A stretch of 64,000 nucleotides of DNA from Cheiracanthium punctorium (taxonomy: Eukaryota > Arthropoda > Arachnida > Araneae > Cheiracanthiidae), in NCBI GenBank assembly GCA_038373885.1, contig JAWZYV010014451.1, forward strand, positions 310,001 to 374,000. Reading direction: 5' to 3'. Below, piece by piece: positions 1 to 12,540 of this stretch (its first letter is position 1; every line of letters starts with the position of its first letter). The notes under the pieces were generated by a model, which was not told the DNA's origin, searched no databases, and worked only from the letters and a program-made list of their open reading frames with translations. The translations under genes were made by a program, and so were the position numbers.

Positions 1-165
1 AATTTGGGTGACATGATAGGTTGTCACTCAACTTAAATTCTAGGCTTCAAATTTTTCAAAAATGTTGATTAAATTTTGAGATTTTGCGAAAATTATTTCA
101 ATATGCGTAAATATTCGTTCGCGCATCCCATAATTACGACTAAAGCGAATGAAATGATATTACTT
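1..165 (-). repeat. Single unit of the ~155-bp satellite-like repeat
   Basis: The first 165 bases are the reverse complement of the unit found in the array at 38.4-39.7 kb. Shared stretches include the segments reading tcaaaattttga, gcgaaaattatttcaatatg and acgactaaagcgaatgaaatg. The same short chance peptide (MRFCENYFNMRKYSFAH) is encoded here on plus and at 38.6 kb on minus, which confirms the homology. The window edge cuts it, so whether it is a lone unit or the end of another array cannot be seen. Confidence 0.8.
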
Positions 166-525
166 AGTTACTCTCTAACCTGTAATATTTTAACAATACA
201 TGAAAATTATAACTTCACTTTCTTTACTTTGGCAACATACTACATCCATTCTGTGTACTCCTACAATGCTGACGAAAGTTCTTGCTTTTTGGAAATTTTC
301 ATTCACTAACCCGTCGAGGACGGGTACTTCAGCTAGTTTAAAATATAATTTAAGTTTAAAAGTAATGTATCAAATATGACCTATAATTTACTGATTTGTT
401 TCTGAATTGCAAGTATATGTTTATATAATACAGCTTAACAGTGACAAGGGGTGGAAGGGGGTTTCAAGTGTGACACTTTGTGACAAACAGGGGAGGGGGG
501 GTCAAAAATATTGTGAAAGAGTGTG
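166..525. other. Non-coding, with a G-rich repeat-like stretch at 440-525
   Basis: No gene is visible. From about 440 there is a G-rich stretch with several gtgac motifs (gtgacaagggg, gtgacactttgtgacaaa). It continues beyond the hAT-like insertion at 534-669, so it looks like an older repeat into which that element jumped. I cannot name the older repeat. Confidence 0.4.
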
Positions 526-533
526 ACATAGAC

Positions 534-669
534 CAGGGGCGTAGCCAGGGGGGGATATCGGGATACATCCCCACCCGAAATTTTTGTATTAGTGATGGAA
601 TTCCATCTATTTATACACATATAAGTTCATATCCCCCCCCCCCGAAAAATTTTCCTAGCTACGCGCCTG
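534..669. mobile_element. hAT-type miniature element (136 bp)
   Basis: The ends are CAGGGGCGTAGCCAGG and CCTAGCTACGCGCCTG, an inverted pair matching at 14 of 16 positions. A perfect 8-bp direct repeat, acatagac, flanks the element at 526-533 and 670-677. CAG-type ends plus an 8-bp target duplication are the hallmarks of hAT transposons. The inside is G-rich on the left and C-rich on the right (runs of G and C), so the element can fold back on itself. It has no coding capacity and must have been moved by a transposase encoded elsewhere. Confidence 0.88.
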
Positions 670-677
670 ACATAGAC

Positions 678-2939
678 AGTCCCGTGGATTTAAATGTATT
701 AGTGTATAACTTTTTATGACCCATATAGATTTGCATTTTGTGTTTTACATGTATATGCTGATATGCAAAATTGATTTCATTCATCTTCTTTCTCGGTCTG
801 TGTAAAAAACACGCGAGTTAATACTGCGGTAGGCGTTTTCCATTTGTTTCTGCTTTAAATAAAATTGGTTTAGTTTGTTTTTGATTGCTTAATTTGCGAA
901 GCCGTACGTCGAAATACAGCGACTGCTAACAAACTGTAGGTCTTCAAAAATCATTCTATCAATGTTAATAATTATCTAAATTCACTAATTCAATGATAAG
1001 TTTTGTTATCATGTTTTGATAAATAAAATTATAAAAAATGACTTTTATATGCATTATCATATCATTACGCTCTTATATAACAGGTAAGATGTAAAAGTAA
1101 TAACAAAAGTGCTCTCATGTGTCCCCTCAAGTTATCAGTGTGAGGCGTTGTGCAGTTATAAACGTATTTTAAATCTCATGTTTGATAATTATCTGTGTAT
1201 TAGCGCATAAACTCAAGAAATTTATTCCCGAGTCTTAAGAATGTGATTTATCTACTTGTGTAATATTTTGTTTAACTCTAAGCGCTGAAAGCGACCATTA
1301 TAATAAATGTTGCTATGTCTTTTAATGATCAATATGAATTCGAGTATTTGAAATATGCTTTCTATTATCTTAAATTAGTTAAAGGTTATAGGTGAGAAGT
1401 CATTACTGTATAACATGCTATAATACGCATGGCATTATGGAAACTTGTAGCTGAAATATTAAATTACCAGTTTGTTTCATTTTCCGTAATACCCTCTTCA
1501 AATAAGCTCTAACTGAAAACAGTAAGCTTTGTTAAAGGCCCGGAAACTAAAGTGGAACACATATAGCGTATTTACTGTTCAATATTATTGAATAACAATG
1601 CTAAAATTTGAATAACTACCTAATAAGATTAAATAACTTTGCACTCTTATTTAAAGAGAATTTTGTTTAGAAAGCGACTGCGTCTCTCGACTGTCAATGA
1701 TATTCGGTTTAAATTCAATGCTTTGTGTATATAAATATCAAAAATATTCTAGATGTAAATGTTCTTAATAATCACATTGTTCTGCAAACTAAACCTTTTT
1801 TCCCTCTATAGTTGATGCCATTCATTCTTATTGTTTTGTAAAATATTCTACTCAATCCGAATATGAGACACGCCCCCCTCCCATTTATTCATTTTTCGAA
1901 AATTGTATGGCCATGAATTTGATTTGTAGGATCGAGGAAAGGGTTTTTTTAATCATTATATGCCTTATAAGGGGCTGCATAGGTGAAATGCTGTATAAAA
2001 GAACATTTATGGCGATTGGAAAGGGATTTGCCGCCTGAAATTAAAAAGAAATCAACAAGAATTATCGTTTTTTCTCTTGATTTCTTTCATTAGTTTTCTT
2101 GATATTCCAGCTACCAACCTCACGTCCTTTTCCTCGCCCAAACACCGTGAATAATAAAAATTTACTGCAACAATTTTGCCTGTGAGCAGGTGAGGGTAAT
2201 CATATCCCGCATCCTTTGCAAAGAAGTTTGGAATATTCGCTGTATAAGTATGTCTCGCTGAATAACTTTCACTCGTGTTTTACGCCGTAGTGTATCTCTT
2301 TTCTTGATACATTTTAAAGTTCGTTAGCATGCCAATATTATTCTAACACTTAAAATACGATTCAAGTGTTCCATCTGTGCCCCTATCGTTAAAAAGTTGT
2401 ATGTTCTAAGATTTTACGAAATTTCTTTTTCTTATACTCACTAAAACTGTATATTATATTATTACTTTTAAATTTAAGTGTTAAAATAATCCTTCCACCA
2501 GAGTGAAATTTAAAATGTAGGAAAATAAGATACTTGCTGTCACGTTGACACAACGTGCATATTTTTTAATGAAAAATTATTAATACAAATCCTAATTAAT
2601 ATTGTCTAAATTTAAACTAATAATCTATTCTAAATCTAATTTAAAAGTTTTTAATAATAACTATCTTTTAAAGCTTTATTTTTCCTCTTGGCCTTCTCAA
2701 TTACAGCGCATTAACGTACTTCTAAAGCATTTCCCTCTTATCAGCTGCTTTGAAATAAATTAACAGTTGACGCCGGCTAAAAGAATAATCATAACACCTC
2801 TTCGCTCGCATATGTTTTCTCTGCTGTGCAAGAAGCATATTGCTCGAAAATCACCTGCTAAAATTGTTCCAGAAAGTTCGGGCTCTTTCTATAGACACAT
2901 GTTTTAACGGTTTTTCTTTAGCAGTTGGAGAGTAATTTT
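678..2939. other. Non-coding, nothing recognised
   Basis: AT-rich sequence with frequent stops in all frames. I see no domain, RNA gene or clear terminal repeat here. Confidence 0.5.
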
Positions 2940-3092
2940 TGGTGGGGCAAGCCACTCACTTCATGTGAGGAGTCTTTGCCCACCACGACGCGTTGCACGG
3001 ATTAGCATCTATACCGATCACTTTATGGTGACGGAGGCGTTCACCCACCGAGGTACCAGGCCGCTTTAATATGAACGCCGTGATGTTTTTAT
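2935..3092 (-). repeat. 5S rRNA-like segment, possible SINE3-type remnant
   Basis: On the minus strand around 3030-3070 the sequence GGCCTGGTACC is followed by GGTGGGTGAACGCCT. This resembles the 3' half of eukaryotic 5S rRNA (GGCCTGG..., GG.TGGGTGACCGCC). The part upstream on minus is only weakly 5S-like, and the rest of the 120-nt gene is not recognisable, so this is not an intact 5S gene. Beyond it lies a hairpin at about 2940-2983 whose arms contain ggtggggcaag and ctttgcccacc. A 5S-derived SINE head or a decayed pseudogene are both possible. Confidence 0.3.
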
Positions 3093-5489
3093 CAACACGC
3101 TTCCCCAAGTTCATTTTGAGTGCATGTATTGTAGAGTTTTAAATGTATAATCCTTCATTTTGAAAATTGGTGACTGTTCCAGTGAGAAAATAAAATAATA
3201 TGTTTCAAGTTTAAAAGTGTTGAGTGAGACTCCTTATTTAAAGGGAATGTGGTCTTCAAAATGTGTTTTTCTCCTGAAGTAAAACGTGTTAGCCCAGTGT
3301 TCAAAGTGTTTGTGTGATCATGTTTCAGAAGAAGTAAAACGACATGCGCCATCAAAAGCGAATTTCATTCTTGGTTTTGGAGTTTGTCCTTCCTCGTCGC
3401 TCTGATGAGGAATTTCTAGTTCATGTGTGATTTCGTTCAGTGGGGAAGAAAAGCACGTTCACCCTACGACGCGTTGTGTATGCCATCGTGTTCCGTATGA
3501 AAGAAAGTACGTCTTACCTAAGGGGAATAAATCTCCTTTCTTCATCTTTGTGTGAATTTAAAATGTGACCCACTATACGATCGTCTTCTTAAAACTATGT
3601 CGCTCTCACTACAAAGTCGTACCAGTTATAATCTTTACAAAATAATTCATCGTCTTTTTACGATCACCACCTTCCACCGTACATCTCCATAGGATACTTG
3701 CCTGCAGAACATGAGGGTTGGTTATCATTTAAAACTCCAACGTTGTACAGTGAATCTTCCAAACTTTCTTGAAGTATTTTGGATCTCTCTCACCCAAAAA
3801 TAAAATAAATATAGAAAATAAATAAAAAAGTCCAGGAAAAAACGATCATTAAATTAAGGGAGAAGATTCCTAAATATCACCTCTCCTTGCCACAAATTTT
3901 CTTGGTTTAGAGTCAGTAAAGATTGGTAAACATAAATTTAGGAACGCAGAACGAAACCATGCTCTAAAATGAACTGTGAAAAAATTATGATTAACTGATG
4001 AGCAAGCTGAAGAAGAAACATGTACTGGACGAACGAGGAAATGAAATCTCTCACGTATAAGCTGAGAAGGTCGTTCAACGATTTAAAATAAAAATTGGTT
4101 TTTATATAGTTTATGGGATTGAGCGGTTGCTTTGCCACCTGGTAAGGCCGGCGTTAGAATTATATTTTTATGTGCTGCAACATTACTTCAGTGTGTAATA
4201 ATAAAATTTTCAAGTCCCATAAATTGGAAAGTTGTAGAAAGCTATTTTTTTCTATTTTGCAAGGGAGAAAGATAACCCCATTGAACCTTTCACCCTTAAA
4301 ACCCCTAAGAAATACTTAAGTGCTTAAAATTCATAGCCATACATGATTTCAAGATACCATTTTACAAAAGAATCAGCCGAAATAGTGTCCATTACAGGAA
4401 AAAAAGAAAGATTTTATTTTCTTCAGAGTAGTGCAATTTGCTTTGACTAAAACATTAAATATGTGAAGGTATTTTGTATTAGAACAGCTGTAAAGTAGAA
4501 AAATACGTATGTTATAACATGCGTCAGGCAGCATGACACCAACCGAAGAAATCTGAACTGTGGAATTACCTTTAAAGCATGCATGGTTACTTATATTTTA
4601 TAACCATTCTGAACCAAGAAGAACAGTTGTATACTACACATTTATTTGGGAAATCACATTCCATCGATGGGTGATTTTTAAACTCAGTTTTTAAGAAGAC
4701 GTAAAAAAAGAGCATTTCTATAGAATAAGGAGCTTAAAATCTTTTCCAGAAGGCATTAATATTTAAATGTTATATGCGTATGGTATTTTTATATGTCACA
4801 AACTGAAAAAAAACAGGTAATGTTTAGGTAATATAAATGTTTAGACTATCATAAAATGCTTAAATGAAAGCATATTCTAAAAAAGCCTAGACATAGTTGA
4901 AAATCATGAGAATATATGTGCTTTTAAAAATGGTGTAGCATTATATTTACAAACATAAGTAATTTCGTGTAAATAAGAAGTGATATCGAGATGATAAACG
5001 TTACATATAATAGTAATTTCAACTGGATACCTGTCACGATTTTTGTATTCTCTATTAAAAATAAGTTGATACAAAAATATCTAAAAATATTTTACACTTA
5101 TCTCTGTCTGAACACTTTAGTCATTTATTTTTATGACCTTATGATTGTACGAGCAAATACTCTTAACCATGATATCCTAAAATACACTTATATACAATCT
5201 TCTTTGAATACTAATTTTGTCATAAATTATACCCATCCATCTTTTAGTAAAATACGCTTTAATAAACTTCCTTCTAAACATACAGGACATTTCCTGATTT
5301 AGGACCTACATATCAAAAAATCTTTTAAAAATCCTTTACCCACGGGTAGAAAAATTTTCGACTATAATTCCTTTTGTAAGAATTTTCACCGGATGACTCT
5401 TTTAATTGTTTATTCACCAGTGATCATAATATATTCACATGTTAATATTCACATGATAATATTCACATGTTAATTCCCAATGTGGACAC
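3093..5489. other. Non-coding, nothing firmly recognised
   Basis: Mostly AT-rich. The motif cgacgcgttg at 2988 recurs near 3469, suggesting a local repeat. Short open frames occur at 3155-3355 and 3938-4138 (minus) and 4991-5302 (plus). The last lies just upstream of the Penelope-like remnant and may be its decayed 5' part, but it carries no motif I can defend. Confidence 0.4.
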
Positions 5490-6599
5490 ATAATTACAGG
5501 GGACCTTAATATAATAAAGAATTTAAAATTAATACAGATTATGAACAAAGGAACTAAGTATAGGCTACCTTCTAAATATAATATAAAGGAAATCTTAACA
5601 CAATTAACTTATGGCATAGACTATTATATATATAATAATTCCTTTAAGTTCAACATTCCTACTGCTTTTTTTTAATATATGGAAAATTAGTGTACTGTCT
5701 TCATTGAATATATTATTAGTTAAATCTCTTACTTCTTCTAAAAAACTTGATTTATCCGATCAGATTAAATATTTGCAACAAAACTTTGTAATTACTTAGG
5801 ATAATAAATCCTCTAATAAGTATGCAATTGAATGTAAAAAGTTGTATCGCGGTTTGTTTTCAACTTCTGTTTACAACAATAATCCATACTTAGTACTAAT
5901 TCCTAAATTTCATAAAAATCCTATTAAATTTAGAACTGTTACTATTGGATGTAATACTTACAATGATACAGCTAGTAAAACATTACTTAGAATACTAACT
6001 TCTATGCATGACTTATATATTAAGCCTAATTGCAGCTCCACATCTACTAGTAACAGCTATGATCTAAAAAATAAAATAAAAGATTTACAAATTATCTCTT
6101 CTATCTCTACACATGACTTTAAAGATCTATTTAATAACATACAACTAGATGATCTGTACAATACAATACTTGATCTATTTAATAATAGCATACATACATT
6201 AAACTTACCATCACAATTTTCATTTAATTATTTCAAAAATCTACTTAAGTTTACAATTTACAATAACTATGTACTACACAATAATAAAATTTATAAACAG
6301 GTCTCAGGTATACCACAAGGTGGATCTACTGCTATCTGACCTTTATCTATTTAATTATGAGAATCATTGTAACTCCTCACTTATATAGGTATATAGATGA
6401 TATTATTATTATAGCTATTGATAATTATCATAACACACGTATATTGTCCATTACCTATACTCATAATTTAGAATTAGTTAAAAATCCTCTAACAAATAAA
6501 AATATCAATTTTCTTGATTTACAAATATTAATAAATAATCATAGACATCTTAACTTTAATATATATAAAATAAGAGAGATGAATTTACTTTTAATGTAA
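5490..6599 (+). pseudogene. Penelope-like reverse transcriptase remnant
   Basis: Three disconnected frames together look like a Penelope-type reverse transcriptase. Around 5515-5670 is a block containing NKGTKYRLPSKYN. The frame at 5842-6339 holds IPKFHKNPIKFRTV, an aspartate block (THDFKDLFNN) resembling RT motif A, and SGIPQGG, RT motif B. After a stop at 6337 and a frame change, 6357-6599 holds YRYIDDIIII, RT motif C with the catalytic aspartate pair, and NFLDLQI. The order of motifs A, B and C is correct and spacing is normal. No GIY-YIG endonuclease is visible. Multiple stops and frame changes make it inactive. The very AT-biased codons match its surroundings, consistent with long decay. 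A related RT lineage is possible, but Penelope-like is the best fit. Confidence 0.65.
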
Positions 6600-7498
6600 T
6601 ATGTTGCACTGGTTTTACATCATGTATGCATATATGTATTTCTAAAATTTATATTGTTTCCTAATTGCAATTAGAAATACTGTAAAAATGTGCCCACTTG
6701 GGAATTCTTGGTTGAAGAGGTTGGGGTTTGGTCGCTGGTTTTCTTAAAAATTAAAAAAAAAAAACAATCATGGATATAAATTAGTACCTGTGCGTTGATT
6801 TCTAAAAGAAAAAAAAGTTTTAATTTAGAAAAAAAAGTTAAGGGATGATCACTGGTATTTTTTTCATATTTTTATAGAAATATCAGAAATATCAGAAATT
6901 TCCTTTTACTATAATAGTGATGTATAGGCGTAGTTAGTTGTATACCTATTTAAGTATTATATACCTAATATATATACCATGCAATTACTACCATTTTTTT
7001 TTAGTTATTCAATTTTTCTCATTACTTAACTTTTGAAATTTGGCATTTGCAAACTTATCTTTTGGCAACAGTATGAACATTCTTCATTCTGTCTTGAAGC
7101 CATGCCTGCCTGCATGTCTCTTGCTCTCGGCCATCTTGCCTCCATTTTTGTTTTTTGATAACAGGATAGGCCGCGGAGTTATATATTTAGCTTTCTTTGT
7201 GCAAAGTAACTACATTGAAATCCTGTTACTTTGTTTTTATTTTGGTAGTAAATATTCGATTCGCGGGGCCTCATGAATATAGCCGATGCTTACTATCCAA
7301 TGTTTTATTCCTTACAATTCCATTTCATTTTTCAATTTTACCTCCGTTTAGATTTTCTGTTTATTCGATATATCTACCTATGCCTTTTTTGGATACGATT
7401 TTATGTTTATTGAATAAATATTTTGGACTACCATAACTGCTGTTGAATGATTCCTTGATTTATTAGTTCAGACATTTTACTATACTATATATATATCG
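6600..7498. other. Non-coding, slightly GC-richer segment at 7040-7300
   Basis: Mostly AT-rich with A-runs near 6755. At 7075-7170 the base composition rises and includes ggccatcttgcc, a weak YY1-like core. No protein domain is found in the open frames at 7040-7436. A decayed untranslated exon or a repeat are both possible. Confidence 0.3.
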
Positions 7499-8414
7499 AG
7501 GAAGGTGGCCAAAAATGATCCAATTAAGGAAAACTTGCGTAAAATATCAGAGATACTAAATAAAACTTTGTGCCTTTCACATAATATTTTACACTTCATA
7601 AGCATACTTTTTAATAATATTTTATACCCAGACTGAGTTACCCTCACCTAAGGGCAAATTGTGGTATTTTTCCTACAACACACTAAAAAAGACTCTTACA
7701 ACAATAGGAAAGAATGAGACATTTCTGTTTTAATCTCAACCAAAGGCAAAATGATCCTCCATTTGAAAATAATTGTAAATTGTTTTCTAGCGGTGAAATA
7801 AAGATGTGAAAGTAATTCTGACTATGCATAATGAAATTAAATACGTTTTACAACTATATAGTAATCACGATTTATGTTATGAAAATTTTAAAATGAAAAA
7901 CTGTCACGAACAATAGAGCGGAATATTTCAAAATTATAATTCAAAAATTATGGCCTATAATAACACAGAAATAAATTTGTAATGGAGAGTCACGCATTTT
8001 GAGAACGTCTGAAGGACTGCCACGATGACTAGGACCCGTTATTGGAGTTTCTTCAGTCGATGGATCATTTTACGCGGCAGTATGGCTCCGCACTTTAGGT
8101 CGTATTACTGGAGCAAGCCGAGAAACATAACGAACCAACCAAGTGTAATTCACATCTAAAAACATACTCTATTCAGTAAAAAGTCATATTTCTGTACACT
8201 AAAGACTGTATTTCTAAATAAATAGGAAAATTAGTGCTTATTTTATAAGAAATATGATAAAATCCAGTTTTTTTAAGATTTCTACTCAGACACATAAAGC
8301 ACCGATCGCTTAAATATCGCCATTGCTTCTCCTTGACTTGCTACAACTAGTTAATATGTTATATAGATGACAATGCTGCCTGTCTGGAAGAAAACATACC
8401 CACGTTGCAGACAA

Positions 8415-8640
8415 CCGTTGAATTAAGGGCAAACTACCGTCGTTTTATCCCTGTCCTTTCGATGAACTTTCATCAAATTAACGTTTCTCCGGCGAACAAT
8501 TTAAAGGCTAAAATGTCCGCCACTTCCTACAATAAAAATACGTTAATTATTGCCCTTAATATTGCCTTTCCTTAACGTAATTTTCACGTCTTATTTTCGT
8601 CTTTTTAAGAATCATAATTTTAAATTAACGCTGTAATTAA
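8415..8640. repeat. Dispersed repeat, copy 1 (attaacg-tctccg family)
   Basis: The segment ttaacgtttctccggcgaac at about 8479 resembles ttaacgcttctccgcagagg at about 10001 and tcaacttttctgcagagttt near 20810. Each is followed by tttaaa-rich sequence with recurring ttttaaacgt or ttaacgtaatttt. The function is unknown, and no ends could be defined. Confidence 0.4.
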
Positions 8641-9959
8641 ACTATATATTACATTTTTTTAGTTCATTAGTAAACAAAATATTAATATGCAGTAAATATA
8701 TTTTTTTCAAAAAATGAGAAAATACTTATTCATCAAATAAGGTATATAATAACATTAAGCATATACAAATATCTATTCACAATAATAATTCATTTAATAA
8801 GCTAATAAATAAAAAATAACGATTAACAGGTGCGTTTTTTATTGATAATAAGTTTAAAATATTTTTACTCTATATCCACTAGATTTACTCTAATCCACTA
8901 GACCACATATTACCTGACTTAAGTTGATAAAGATTGAAGTGAAAGTGAAGTATTTTCTGAGTGAGATTTTCAAGATACTTTCAAGTAATATCAAGTGTTT
9001 CGTGGCAAACTTTTTTAAATGAAAGTAAGTTAAGTAAGAATAGTGTTTTACATGAAAGTAAACTTGAAATACTACTTCGTAACGAATGTAATTTTTTTAT
9101 TGAATGATTATAAGTTATATTGATTAAAATTATTTAATTAGTTAGACATTTTTTGATACACCAAAAATATTATAAATTAATGCTTTCAGCCGACTGGCTA
9201 CGAGTAGAAATTTACACTCAGTCCAGGAAAGAATTTAACAGAATCAAGATTTTTCACTCTCCCTCGTTTTTAGGGATATGCCATTGTAAAGAGTCCTTTT
9301 GTTCCGATGTTTATATTTCAGGGGTAATGCGAACAGAGCAGATTATCGACATTTCTACCTAGTGCGAATAGAAGGTTTCTCGTGAAGTGGGAACTACCTG
9401 AGACACCTGTTTTTAATGGAAGGCAATGAGTATTTGTGAATTAAGGCCGATTCACTGCTCTAGGGTCCAGGATCTATAGGGAGAATGACACCTTCTGTTG
9501 CGAAGCACACGGAAGATGTCCATTTACACTTTTTTTTAAATTTTGTTCCGCGAAATTTTGTTTTTCGGGTATAGTTTTTCTTTATGTTAATTTTTAGAAA
9601 ATAATGGTAATATAATGTCTATTTTAACATAAGAATGACAACTTCAGAAATAAAATTGGCCTTTTTAGTTACGAAATTGACATATTTCATTGTGAGATGT
9701 AATAATTATGAAACAGACAGATTTTTAATGTTTTTAATTCTATATTTATTTCGCAAAATTCCAATTTCACGATTAATACATAAAAAAAAAAAAAATTACT
9801 TTATAAAAATTTCGAGTATTTTCATAGCGTTGTGCTGGGACAATGTTTTTATAAGTAGTTTAGGGTTAAATATAGAAATAAGACCGTTAATTTAACTTAA
9901 CCGTTACGATTATAAAAATAATCCCAAGCCGCAGAATACTGTTAAAATAACATCGAAAT

Positions 9960-10345
9960 ATCGAACTTTTTTTATATTTTATCGAGAAAAATTCGTCTAA
10001 TTAACGCTTCTCCGCAGAGGGTTTTAAACATTAAAATATACCGTGAGAAACATTTGTCCGAAGCGCATTTTAAACGTAATTTTAAACTTGTAATGTGAAA
10101 TTAACATAAGCCTATATGATTGTGTGAAATTAACATATGCCTAATGCATATCACGTATGCAGAAGCGTATTTTAAACGTTTATTTTGCGTTACATATGCT
10201 GATTTAAAGCGTTGCCAATTTCCGATATTAGTAGGGAAATCTAAACTCTTTTAAACGTAAAAAAAGACGCTTAGAATTGAACTTTTACCTGGAGCGCCAA
10301 TTTAAGGTCTACGCTAAAACGCTATTTTAAAGACAGATTTACCTA
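9960..10345. repeat. Dispersed repeat, copy 2
   Basis: Second member of the family described at 8415. It contains several copies of ttttaaacgt (for example near 10070, 10170 and 10250) and a short internal direct repeat, gtgaaattaacata, near 10098 and 10124. No coding potential. Confidence 0.4.
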
Positions 10346-11648
10346 CGTATGTGGATCCTACATACCGGGTGACTAAAACGTGCTTAGAAACTTTAAAAAT
10401 TCATTCAAAAAGAAAAAATAGTGATAGAAAATTGCAGTTTGCCCCAATAGATTTAGAGGATGGTGGGATTTTTTTTAATGACAAGAAAGTTTGTAGTTCC
10501 ATTTAAAAAACTGTCTAATTAAAATAACTATGGATTTTAACAGTAATTCTTAATAATATAGACCATTGAAGCTGGGCTTGTTTTACTTCACAAGTGGTAT
10601 TTTAAGTCCATTTTAGAGTAATGGAAATAAATGGAATGGCACTTTTTTCTACTTAATGACACTGTGTATGACCAGAAATGAAATAGATAATTAATATAAC
10701 AAGACTAACTAAATAAGATAGTATATTTTTATACGTTAGTGTGAAAAAATAGCAATTTCATGCATCATTACACATATATTACAAACAGAATTTGGAAAAA
10801 CAAATGTTAAATTTAAATTTGTATCTCGAATTTTCATGCCATTAAAGTCATATTTTTAACTTTTAAAGCTCTTATTTTAATGGCTTGTTTAGAAATGAAA
10901 TGCATATTCATTCTATTATCTCATATCGCTCAAACCGTAAATAAAGCGCTTACATTTGTAGTTGTCATGAATATTATGCATCTAATGACAGGCAGAAAAA
11001 GAGATAAAACAAATGCAAATATGACATATATTTAAGGCTTAGATTAAAAAAAAAACCAGGGCACTTCGAGAAAATATTTTTTCGAGAGAATAATATTTAG
11101 TTTTACTGATGATGCAAAGCTGAATACCAACAGATATAATAGAAATAGAATAGCAGATATAGAAAAAAACTGAAAAAAATGGTCCTACCTAGAAAATAAA
11201 AATAAGTATCTTTGTATGTAGCAAGCATTAAAAAATCTACATAACAAGTTTTCTCTGTGTTTTACAGATATATTTATTATTTTTACCAATTGATACTGTT
11301 GGTTTTATGAGGAAAAAGTTCTTAAAAGTACCTTAAAAATATTAAATATGAGTTTAGACAACCGATAAGCATCACAAAAAATCTTTTTAACACCTTGAAA
11401 ATATATCTTTAAAGTTATTCATATCGGAATATCTTATAAAAAAATATATATATATATCTATAAAATGTGAAAAATGTAATGTCGCTGAATACATGAAATT
11501 AAACTTTCATTAGGACTGCAGCAATTTTTAATCGTTCATATAGAAAGGCATAAAAATTGCCATTTGGTACATTGAAAATGTACCAAAAATCCAATGATGC
11601 CAACTCCACAAGATCTTTTTCCCCAAGTGTAGGAGAAGGTGGCTTTAA

Positions 11649-12146
11649 CCCTTTAACGCGCAGTGTTCCCGCTCTGGGAACACCAAACTCTGATGTTTTG
11701 ACTGTTGCCAGTCAGGGAGAATAGATTTGATTTCTATAAAAATAGTTGCGGGTGACATAGTTTCACGAGAATCCTTTACTTTTTAGCACGTCATTTCTCG
11801 TAAAAAAAATTGTCACGATTATTTTTAACAGCACTGACATCTGCTGAAAAATGGAAGAATGCGAGAACAGCAGGATAGATTGCCCAATGCTGAAAAAAGG
11901 GTAGCCGTTGCCATCGCTCTACTTAACTACCAGCAAGATGGCGGACGATCGAAACTTTCATCGCATGCCACAAATCTAGAGACCCTTTTTTAGACGACAG
12001 CTGGCTGTGCCGCGTCAAAAGAGGGTCTCTAGATCTGTGGCACGCGATGAACGTTTCTATCGTCCGCCATATTGCTGGTAGTTAAGTCGAGCGATGGCAA
12101 CGGCTGCCCTTTTTCCAGCATTGGGAAAGGGTTGAGCCTCAAAGGG
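11649..12146 (+). mobile_element. piggyBac-like fold-back miniature element, copy 1
   Basis: TTAA lies on both sides (11645-11648 and 12147-12150). The ends are CCCTTTAACGCGCAG and the inverted CCCTTTGAGGCTCA, the pattern of piggyBac-superfamily transposons (TTAA duplication, CCC... ends). The inner ~240 bp is one large inverted repeat: arms running from the gccgttgccatcgct block fold back around a centre near 12000 (gacgacagctggctgt). Each arm carries a YY1-like core (agatggcggacg at 11937, cgtccgccatattg at 12061). It has no coding capacity. It sits inside another repeat end: removing it and one TTAA would restore an end like that at 13193. An oppositely oriented copy is at 19568. Confidence 0.8.
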
Positions 12147-12374
12147 TTAAATGATACTAGCGGGTAAACGATCTACATACCATACATATTTGTTTGCTTC
12201 CATTCAAATAACTCTATCTACCGGATAACACTTAAACTAATTGTGCCAAGTGAAGAAGATGCAATAGCGGTATTAAAGTGATCACAGTATTAGGAGTCTA
12301 AATAAAATTCTTTAAAAATTAGATTAAATAACATTTCTATTGTAAGCACTAACTTTCATATTTACTTAGATATA

Positions 12375-12540
12375 CCATAGCTGCCAACCTTTCCGATTTT
12401 ATCTGAACATTTACCACCACTATTTTTCAACAGTTTTATATTTAATTAAAAATTTGGACATATTTTAAGCTTAAATTGCCAAGTAAAAATTAGTGGTGGG
12501 AAATGTTCCGATAAAATCGGAACAAAGTCGGCAGCTATGG
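12375..12540. mobile_element. Miniature inverted-repeat element (166 bp)
   Basis: The inverted ends begin CCATAGCTGCC and finish GGCAGCTATGG. Similarity extends about 48 bp inward (left ccgattttatctgaacattt, right aaatgttccgataaaatcgg). ATA flanks both sides at 12372-12374 and 12541-12543. No coding capacity. The superfamily cannot be fixed from a three-base flank. Confidence 0.75.

Noticed and set aside
3155..3355. Frame with a TSGEKH stretch, faintly like a C2H2 zinc-finger linker
   Set aside because: No cysteine pair and no proper finger spacing.
7040..7436. Two overlapping frames as a gene
   Set aside because: Hydrophobic, low-complexity, no domain or splice context.
7981..8140. GC-richer island that might be an exon or transposase relic
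   Set aside because: All frames are interrupted, and resemblance to known transposases was not convincing.
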